A stretch of DNA of 64,000 bases from Roseomonas populi (GTDB lineage: Bacteria > Pseudomonadota > Alphaproteobacteria > Acetobacterales > Acetobacteraceae). Shown here one piece after another: positions 58,489-64,000 of the stretch. A program made the position numbers and the translations under genes. The stretch lies in contig NZ_JANJOU010000011.1 in the NCBI RefSeq assembly GCF_024594815.1, positions 27,067 to 91,066 of the forward strand, read 5' to 3'. The notes beneath the pieces were generated by a model. It was not told the DNA's origin, did no database searches, and saw only the letters and a program-made list of their open reading frames with translations. Each line of letters starts with the position of its first letter. Position 1 is the first letter of the stretch.

Positions 58489-59688
58489 ATGCCTGATCAG
58501 GATCAGAGGATTCAGCGGCCGATCTCCACGGCCGAACTGGAGCGGCGCTGGGCCGCGGTGCGCGCCGCGATGGCGGAGAAAGGGATCGACGTTCTGCTGA
58601 TGCAGAACAACTCGGACCACATGGGCGGCTACGTGAAGTACTTCACGGACCTGCCGGCGACGAACGGCTATCCCGTGACGGTGGTGTTCCCGCGCGACGA
58701 CCTGATGACGATCGTGCGCCAGGGGCCCTTCGGCGGCGTGACGGAGCCGCCGGGCGGTGATGACGGCGTGCTGCGCGGCGTGAAGCGCGCGCTGACCACG
58801 CCGAGCTATTCCTCCTGCTACTATACGGCGCCCTATGACCCGGAGCTGGCGGCGATGGGGCTGGAACCCTACGCGAAGGCGCGAATCGGGCTGGTGGGGG
58901 CGTACCAGGTTTCCGTCGCGCTGGTGGACCACCTGCGCAAGCGCTTCCCGGCGGCGGAGTTCGTCGAGGCCTCCGACCTCGTGGACCGGATCAAGGTGAT
59001 CAAGAGCGAGGAGGAGAAGGAGCTGGTCCGCGACGCGGCGCGGATGCAGGACGGGGCGATGCGCGCGGCCTTCGCCGCCATCAAGCCGGGGATGCGGGAC
59101 CGGGAGGTGGCGGCGGTGGCGCAGGCCTATAGCCACGCCTATGGCAGCGAGCAGGGGATCTACCTCTGCGCCTCGGCCCCCGCCGGCACGCCGTTCCAGT
59201 TCGGGCAGTGGCACTACGGCAACCGCATGATCCGGGAGGGCGACCAGTTCGTGCTGCTGGTGGAGAACAGCGGGCCGGGCGGGATGTACACGGAGCTGGG
59301 ACGGAGCTGCGTGCTGGGCAAGGCTTCGCAGCAGATGCAGGACGAGTTCGCCTTCACGCTGGAGTCGCGGAAGTTCACGCTGGACCTGCTGAAGCCCGGC
59401 ACGCCGGCCGCCACGGTCTATGCCGAATTCAACGCCTTCATGGAGCGGAACGGACGGCCGAAGGAGAACCGGCTCTACTGCCATGGCCAGGGCTACGACA
59501 TGGTGGAGCGGCCGCTGATCCGGCACGACGAGCCGTTCCCGATCCAGGCCGATACCAACATTGTGGTGCACCCGACCTACAACCACCGGGGCATCATGTC
59601 CTGGGTCTGCGACAACTACTTCATCGAGGCGGGCGGGCCTTCCGCGCGGCTGCACGAATTCCCCGAGATCATCACGGAGATCGGGTGA
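58489..59688 (+). CDS. M24/creatinase-family (pita-bread fold) protein
   Basis: This 399-residue protein has a creatinase-N domain (~1-165) and a pita-bread domain. Ordinary M24 peptidases have D-D-H-E-E metal ligands. Here the matching segments read VENSGPGGMYTELGRS (no Asp pair), CHGQGYDMVERP (His kept), TNIVVHPTYNH (His-Pro where EPG is expected) and ARLHEFPEII. The metal site seems lost, as in true creatinase, which works without metals. It may therefore hydrolyse a C-N bond of a non-peptide substrate. It sits 8 bp after the Bug receptor. Confidence 0.8.
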   Translation: MPDQDQRIQRPISTAELERRWAAVRAAMAEKGIDVLLMQNNSDHMGGYVKYFTDLPATNGYPVTVVFPRDDLMTIVRQGPFGGVTEPPGGDDGVLRGVKRALTTPSYSSCYYTAPYDPELAAMGLEPYAKARIGLVGAYQVSVALVDHLRKRFPAAEFVEASDLVDRIKVIKSEEEKELVRDAARMQDGAMRAAFAAIKPGMRDREVAAVAQAYSHAYGSEQGIYLCASAPAGTPFQFGQWHYGNRMIREGDQFVLLVENSGPGGMYTELGRSCVLGKASQQMQDEFAFTLESRKFTLDLLKPGTPAATVYAEFNAFMERNGRPKENRLYCHGQGYDMVERPLIRHDEPFPIQADTNIVVHPTYNHRGIMSWVCDNYFIEAGGPSARLHEFPEIITEIG

Positions 59689-59693
59689 GGGCC

Positions 59694-60650
59694 ATGGACG
59701 TTCTCCTCTTTGGCAAGGATGCCGATTACTACAACGCGCACCTGGCGCCGGAATTCCCGCAGATGCGGTTCCACGTGGCCAGGGATGCGGCGTCCGTGCC
59801 CGAGGCGGCGAAGGGGGCGGAGGTGCTGGCCTCCATGGCGCCGGCGGTGACGGGCGGGCTGGTGCGGGCCTTGCCGAAGTTGCGCTGGGTGCAGGCGCTG
59901 ACGACGGGGGTGGACAACCTTCTGGTCATGCCGGAGCTGGCGCCGGAGGTGGCGATCACCCGCGTGCGGGGGATCCACGGGCCGCAGATGTCCGAGATGG
60001 CGATGCTGGACATGATGCTGCTGGCGCGGAACTTCCCGCAGGTGTTGCGGAACCAGGCGGAGCGGCGGTGGGAGCGCTGGCCGCAGAAGCTGCTGCAGGG
60101 GCGGACGGTGGTGATCCTCGGCGTGGGGTCGATCAGCGAGGAGCTGGCGCCGCGCTGCAAGGCCTTCGGGATGCGCGTGGTGGGGATCACCGGCCGGGCC
60201 GAGGTGCCGCCGCATTTCGACGCGGTGATGCCGCGCGAGAGGCTGCTGGAGGCGGTGGCGGAGGCGGACTTCCTGGTGCTGCTGATCCCCTATACCCCGG
60301 AGACGCACCACATCGTGGATGCGCGGGTGATGGCGGCGATGAAGCCGCAGTCCTGGATCGTGAACATCGCGCGCGGGGCGGTGCTGGAGGAGGCGGCGCT
60401 GGATCAGGCCTTGCGGGCAGGGACGATCGCGGGGGCGGCGCTGGATGTCTTCGCGGTGGAGCCGCTGCCGGCGGAGAGCCCGTTGTGGGACGCGCCGAAC
60501 CTCATCATCACGCCGCATATCGGGGGAATGAGCGACACCTATGCGGAGCAGGCGCTGCCGACCCTGCGGGCGAACCTGGCGGCCTTCCTGACAGGCGGCG
60601 TGGACGGGCTGCGGGAGCGGGTGGAGCGGGGCATGGGGGTGGCGGCGTGA
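59694..60650 (+). CDS. D-2-hydroxyacid dehydrogenase-family protein
   Basis: This 318-residue NAD(P)-dependent enzyme has the catalytic Arg in IVNIARGAVLEEAAL, Glu in VFAVEPLPAESPLW and His in ITPHIGGMSD. The nucleotide loop reads VVILGVGSISEELAPR, so the third Gly of GxGxxG is Ser. The N-terminal LLFGKDADYY and VQALTTGVDNLL are typical of the family. The ATG at 59694 is 5 bp beyond the M24 gene. It overlaps the next gene as GTGA. Confidence 0.87.
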   Translation: MDVLLFGKDADYYNAHLAPEFPQMRFHVARDAASVPEAAKGAEVLASMAPAVTGGLVRALPKLRWVQALTTGVDNLLVMPELAPEVAITRVRGIHGPQMSEMAMLDMMLLARNFPQVLRNQAERRWERWPQKLLQGRTVVILGVGSISEELAPRCKAFGMRVVGITGRAEVPPHFDAVMPRERLLEAVAEADFLVLLIPYTPETHHIVDARVMAAMKPQSWIVNIARGAVLEEAALDQALRAGTIAGAALDVFAVEPLPAESPLWDAPNLIITPHIGGMSDTYAEQALPTLRANLAAFLTGGVDGLRERVERGMGVAA

Positions 60651-61159
60651 CCGCGCGGTTCCTCCGCCGCGCCGTGCTGGCCTTGGCACTGGGCGTGGCG
60701 GCGCTGGCTTCCCCCTCGTTGGCTTCTCCGGCGCGGGCCGATGACCGGGAGCGGATCATCGGGAACTGGAAGCTCGTGACCGTCACCTATGAGGACCCGG
60801 CGACCGGGGCGCGCACCTATCCCCTCGGCGAACACCCGACCGGCTACCAGATCGCAACGGCCGGCGGGCGATGGCTCGCCCTCGTCACCGCCGAGGGACG
60901 CCCCGTGCCGGGGACGGACGCCGAGCGCGCGGCGGCGCTCCGCTCCATGATCTCCTATACCGGGCGCTGGCGCGTGCAGGGCGACCGCGTGGTGACGCGG
61001 GTGGAGGCAGCCTGGAACCAGGCCTGGGTCGGGACGGACCAGGAGAGGATCTTCCGGTTCGAGGGCAACCGGCTGCACCTCGTCGGCCCGCCGCAGCCGC
61101 ATCCGAACCTGCTGGGCCAGGTGGTGCGGATCATCGTGACCTGGGAGCGGGACGAGTAG
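60647..61159 (+). CDS. Exported lipocalin-like domain protein
   Basis: This 170-residue protein starts at a GTG overlapping the preceding stop by 4 bp. It has a signal peptide (residues ~1-32, LALALGVAALASPSLASPARA). The mature part shows RIIGNWKLVTVTYEDPATG, GYQIATAGGRWLALVTAEG, MISYTGRWRVQGDRVVTRV and NRLHLVGPPQP, which fits the lipocalin-like (Lipocalin_5) domain often found near catabolic genes. Ligand and role are unknown. Confidence 0.75.
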   Translation: MTARFLRRAVLALALGVAALASPSLASPARADDRERIIGNWKLVTVTYEDPATGARTYPLGEHPTGYQIATAGGRWLALVTAEGRPVPGTDAERAAALRSMISYTGRWRVQGDRVVTRVEAAWNQAWVGTDQERIFRFEGNRLHLVGPPQPHPNLLGQVVRIIVTWERDE

Positions 61160-61215
61160 GCGGGGCGCGGCCCGCGCGGCATGATGCGCGGGCCCTTTGC
61201 TGGAGCGTGCCGCCG

Positions 61216-61548
61216 ATGAAGATCCCGGAACTGCCCTTCACCGTGACGGACTGGTCCGCGGTGCAGGAGACGCGCCATCCCGGCGAGACCGGCCACGCGC
61301 TGTGGCGCAGCTTCACCGTGGGCGACCTGCGCGTGCGGATGGTGGAGTATTCCCCGGGCTACCTGGCCGACCACTGGTGCGACCGCGGGCATGTGCTGAC
61401 CGTGCTGGAGGGGGAGCTGGAAACGGAGCTGCGGGACGGGCGGCGGTTCACGCTGCGGCCGGGGATGAGCTACCAGGTTTCCGATTTCGGGGATGCGGCG
61501 CACCGCTCCTCCACCCGGACGGGCGCGCGGCTGTTCATCGTGGATTGA
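61216..61548 (+). CDS. Small cupin-fold protein with DHWC motif
   Basis: This 110-residue protein opens MKIPELPFTVTDWSAV and has MVEYSPGYLADHWCDRGHVLTVLEGELE as cupin motif 1 (ADHWCDRGHV with two His and a Cys). LRPGMSYQVSDFGDAAHRS is motif 2. The layout fits the small single-cupin family with a conserved DHxW/C metal site. It lies 56 bp after the lipocalin-like gene. Function is unknown. Confidence 0.75.
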   Translation: MKIPELPFTVTDWSAVQETRHPGETGHALWRSFTVGDLRVRMVEYSPGYLADHWCDRGHVLTVLEGELETELRDGRRFTLRPGMSYQVSDFGDAAHRSSTRTGARLFIVD

Positions 61549-61599
61549 TGGGGCGGGGCGGCGCCGCATTTCGCGGCCGCCCGATGGAGGAGAGCGAGG

Positions 61600-61645
61600 G
61601 GTGGGAACCAGGGGGGAGAACTCCTTCTCCCCTCCCCTGGGGCAT
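61600..61645. terminator. Hairpin between convergent cupin and Bug genes (partial intergenic element)
   Basis: CCAGGGGGGAGAA (61608-61620), CTCC loop and TTCTCCCCTCCCCTGG (61625-61640) form a strong stem with small bulges. It matches the right-hand hairpin of the larger inverted elements, including the preceding GGGAA. No CTGCCGCGG half is present. Confidence 0.7.
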
Positions 61646-61657
61646 GCCGCGCGGGCC

Positions 61658-62653
61658 TTACCCGAAGCTGATTCCCGTATCGCGCATCAGGTTCTGCACC
61701 AGGACCCGCTCGCTCACCAGGCGCGCGGCGAGGCGGTCCGCGTCGGCGGGCACGGCGGTAGCGCCCATGGCCGCCAGGCGCTGGCGCACCTCCGCGTCCT
61801 GGGTCGCGAAGTTCACCGCTTCCTCCAGCTTGCGGCGGATGGGTTCCGGCGTGCCGGTGCGGCAGAAGATGGCGTTCCAGCTTGTCAGGTCGAAGCCGGG
61901 GAAGCCGGATTCGGCGATGGTGGGCACGCTTTCGATCCCCATGCGGGTGCCGCTGGTGAGGGCGATGGCGCGGGCCTTGCCGGATTCCAGCACGGGGGAG
62001 AGGGAGTTGAGGGAGAGGTAGCCGGAGGGAAGGGTGCCGGCAGCGAGGTCGCGCGCCACCTCCGCGCCGCCGCGATAGGGGATGTGCTCCATCTTCGTGC
62101 CGCTGCGATGCGCCAGGAGGGCGCCGGCGAGGTGGCCGGTGTTGCCGACGCCGGGGGAGCCGAAGGACATGCCGTCCCGCGCGATCCTTGCCTGTTCCAG
62201 GTAGCCCTTCAGGTCGCGGATGCCGGTGCCGGTGGTGACGGCGAGGATGTAGGGCACCTCCGCCACCATGCCGACGGGCTGGAAGTCCTTCTCGTAGTCG
62301 AAGGGCAGGTTGCGGTGGATGAACTGGGCGATGATGAAGGAGGCGGCGTCGAAGAACAGGGTGTGGCCGTCCGCCGGGGCGCCCGCGACCTGGCCGGCCG
62401 CCAGCGCGCCGCCCGCGCCCGCGCGGTTCTCCACCACCACGGGCTGTCCCAGGAACTCCGACAGGCGGGGCTGGATGAGGCGGGACATGGTGTCCGAGTT
62501 GCCGCCGGCCGCGAAGGCAACGACGAGGCGGATCGGGCGGTTGGGGAAGGTGGCGCCCTGCGCCAGCGCGCCGGTGGGGAGCAGGGCGGGGGCGGCCAGG
62601 GCGGGCAGGACTGCCGCCAGCAGGGGGCGGCGGCCGGTGATGAGTGAACGCAT
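61658..62653 (-). CDS. Bug-family periplasmic solute receptor 6
   Basis: This 331-residue precursor has a leader (SLITGRRPLLAAVLPALAAPALL, in part TGRRPLLAAVLPALAAPAL). PIRLVVAFAAGGNSDTMSRLIQ, VVENRAGAGGALAAGQVAG, FGSPGVGNTGHLAGALL and ESVPTIAESGFPGFD mark the Bug family. It stands alone on its strand, between a convergent cupin gene and a divergent acetyltransferase, with no transporter membrane genes. Confidence 0.88.
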   Translation of the reverse strand: MRSLITGRRPLLAAVLPALAAPALLPTGALAQGATFPNRPIRLVVAFAAGGNSDTMSRLIQPRLSEFLGQPVVVENRAGAGGALAAGQVAGAPADGHTLFFDAASFIIAQFIHRNLPFDYEKDFQPVGMVAEVPYILAVTTGTGIRDLKGYLEQARIARDGMSFGSPGVGNTGHLAGALLAHRSGTKMEHIPYRGGAEVARDLAAGTLPSGYLSLNSLSPVLESGKARAIALTSGTRMGIESVPTIAESGFPGFDLTSWNAIFCRTGTPEPIRRKLEEAVNFATQDAEVRQRLAAMGATAVPADADRLAARLVSERVLVQNLMRDTGISFG

Positions 62654-62737
62654 GGAATTTCCTCAGCCCGTTCTGCGGCCCTTGGCGGGACCGTTCGAGG
62701 CGGCGATCTTGCGCCCGCCGACCCGATCCCGGAAGCC

Positions 62738-63217
62738 GTGATGCACCCAGCCCTTCTGCGCCCCTTGCATGACGAGGAGATCCCGGCGCTGGTGGCCCTG
62801 CACGCCGCCTCCTTCGCTGCGCTGGCGACGGCTTATCCGCCATCGGTGGTGCCGGCCTACCGGGCGATGCTGGAGGCGCCGGACTACGCGCCGGAGGTGC
62901 TGGCGAGCGATCTCTGGGTGGCGGAGCGGGATGGGGCGCTGCTGGGCAGCGCGGGCTGGGGGCCGCAGCCGGACGGGGCGGCGCGGATCCGCAAGGTCTT
63001 CGTGCACCCGGACGCCGCGCGGCAGGGGCTGGCGACGCGGCTGGTGCGGGCGGCGGAGGAGCGGGCGCGGGCCGCGGGGCATGGGCGCTTCGTGCTGCGC
63101 GCCTATCTCGGCGCCGTGCCCTTCTACGAGAGCCTGGGCTACGCCGCCGACCATCCGGGGGAGCGGCCCCTGGGCGGCGGGGTGGGCCTGCCCGTGCTGT
63201 TCATGCGGAAGGGCTGA
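62738..63217 (+). CDS. GNAT-family N-acetyltransferase
   Basis: This 159-residue protein has the acetyl-CoA motif VFVHPDAARQGLATRLVRAAEERA (ARQGLATRLV) and the late FVLRAYLGAVPFYESLGY, both typical of GNAT acetyltransferases. The substrate is unknown. Its 3' end overlaps the convergent gene at 63201 by 17 bp. Confidence 0.85.
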   Translation: MMHPALLRPLHDEEIPALVALHAASFAALATAYPPSVVPAYRAMLEAPDYAPEVLASDLWVAERDGALLGSAGWGPQPDGAARIRKVFVHPDAARQGLATRLVRAAEERARAAGHGRFVLRAYLGAVPFYESLGYAADHPGERPLGGGVGLPVLFMRKG

Positions 63218-63878
63218 CCCGGGCGCCGGCGGCGACGCTGGTGCCGGCGAAGTCGCGCAGGCGGCGCTCCACGCTGGCGAAGGCGGCGCGGGTGGCTTCC
63301 GGCAGGGGCGCGTCCGGCGTGCGGGTGCGGTGGTCCAGCCAGCGCGCCACGGTGCCGGCACCGCGGCGGTGGGCGGCGGCGACGAGCCCGGCCTGGGTGA
63401 TGGCGAGCGGCTGGCCGTCCGTGGCCGTGACGGTGCGTCCGGCAGCGTCCAGCGCGCCGTTGGCGGCGAGCTGCCGTTCCGTGCGCTGCAGGTACTGGCC
63501 CATCGCGGCCTCCTGCGCAGCGGGGTTGGCGAGGAAATCCGCCTCGCTCCGCACGCCCATGGCGGCCGCGCGCTCCGTCCAGCCACCATCCGCGCCCTGC
63601 CAGCCGATGTCGCGCAAGGCGACGGGAAGCATCTGGTAGCGGCCGAGGGCACCCGAGGCAGCATTGCGGGCGGCCCAGCCGGCGCCCGCGCTCTCCTGCG
63701 CCGCGATGCGGCTGCGGAAGGTGGAGTCACCCGCCCGCGCAACTGCCGTGGCGGCAGGAGCGGGTGCGAAAGGCGCCTGGGCGCGAACCAGCGCGCCCTT
63801 GAAGTCCGCTGTCTTCGCCACAGCCTTGGCCGGGCGGGCGGTCCGCGGCGCCATGGCCTGCACTGCCTGCGTGCTCAT
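63201..63878 (-). CDS. Lysozyme/transglycosylase-like protein
   Basis: This 225-residue protein has a Pro/Ala-rich N-terminal ~50 residues without a convincing signal peptide. The next part, STFRSRIAAQESAGAGWAARNAASGALGRYQMLP, has the pattern of a lysozyme-fold catalytic Glu (QESAG) followed by the ALGRYQM turn of soluble transglycosylases. ADFLANPAAQEAAMGQYL and GLVAAAHRRGAGTVARWL follow as in that family. Peptidoglycan cleavage is probable; secretion may be non-classical. The ATG at 63878 is preferred over one at 63899. Confidence 0.6.
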   Translation of the reverse strand: MSTQAVQAMAPRTARPAKAVAKTADFKGALVRAQAPFAPAPAATAVARAGDSTFRSRIAAQESAGAGWAARNAASGALGRYQMLPVALRDIGWQGADGGWTERAAAMGVRSEADFLANPAAQEAAMGQYLQRTERQLAANGALDAAGRTVTATDGQPLAITQAGLVAAAHRRGAGTVARWLDHRTRTPDAPLPEATRAAFASVERRLRDFAGTSVAAGARVSPSA

Positions 63879-63942
63879 GCGCGGGAGGATGCGGCACAAG
63901 GGTTAATCAAGGGTGGGTGGTTCTGCGCTTCCCGTCTGTCGC

Positions 63943-63966
63943 GGGGGGGGGGGGGGGGGGGGGGGG
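63943..63966. other. 24-G homopolymer at the window end
   Basis: An uninterrupted run of 24 G is followed by ~34 bases ending in an A run. No other homopolymer of this size was noticed in the window. It is probably a sequencing/assembly artefact at a contig end. Confidence 0.7.
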
Positions 63967-64000
63967 TGGCAGGGACCGACCACCCCACACAACCAAAAAA

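Overview
The window is GC-rich, densely coded alphaproteobacterial DNA that reads like a chromosome of an Acetobacteraceae/Roseomonas-type bacterium. That placement is an inference. It rests on the conserved run tsaB-rimI-mucR-fur-olsB-olsA-miaB-phoH-ybeY-corC-lnt-HTH, a Ros/MucR regulator, ornithine-lipid acyltransferases, and an abundance of Bug-type (tripartite tricarboxylate) solute receptors. I saw no rRNA, tRNA, CRISPR, prophage or insertion sequence. The last ~60 bases (a 24-G run, then an A-rich end) look like a contig end or sequencing artefact.

Layout. 33-2392: an NCS2 nucleobase permease and an N-carbamoyl-D-amino-acid amidohydrolase. 2690-16348: housekeeping genes. These are nth, a DUF2244 gene, an XRE regulator, lnt, corC-like, ybeY, phoH, miaB, an ornithine-lipid/Fur block, mucR, a TusA-like gene, rimI, tsaB and an unknown gene. 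16457-25956: a DUF2125 gene, chaC and gshB (glutathione breakdown and synthesis), a vanadium-haloperoxidase-like lipoprotein, aroE-coaE, a DUF808 gene, and glnK-amtB behind a sigma-54 promoter. 26114-30224: a UbiH-type hydroxylase, an RTX-repeat remnant and a large HWE hybrid histidine kinase.

30305-36915: a seven-gene leftward cluster of two glycosyltransferases, a nucleotidyltransferase, a PIG-L deacetylase, two methyltransferases and a CelD-like acyltransferase. It looks like a route to a small modified sugar or glycolipid that I cannot name.

37140-62653: a catabolic island. A leftward run of 19 genes with mostly overlapping ends (56399 down to 37140) encodes a cyclase-family hydrolase, a cupin, an SDR, a 3-hydroxyacyl-CoA-dehydrogenase-like enzyme, a complete Liv-type ABC importer, a ThDP enzyme, a beta-keto-acid cleavage enzyme (BKACE), a beta-propeller protein, a dienelactone-hydrolase-like protein, an amidohydrolase, an orphan molybdopterin hydroxylase subunit and four Bug receptors. 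An IclR regulator separates it from a rightward unit of a Bug receptor, a creatinase/M24-like protein, a 2-hydroxyacid dehydrogenase, a lipocalin-like protein and a cupin. A sixth Bug receptor follows. The set suggests import and oxidative or hydrolytic breakdown of an unknown organic acid, amide or aromatic compound.

The most striking non-coding structures are three. A family of ~250-300 bp intergenic elements is built of inverted hairpin arms around CTGCCGCGG boxes, mostly between convergent genes. A 14-bp duplication at the aroE-coaE junction makes a chain of ATGA stop-start overlaps. A shared GTATCG-N(1-2)-GGTCAAC motif lies upstream of two units of the catabolic island.
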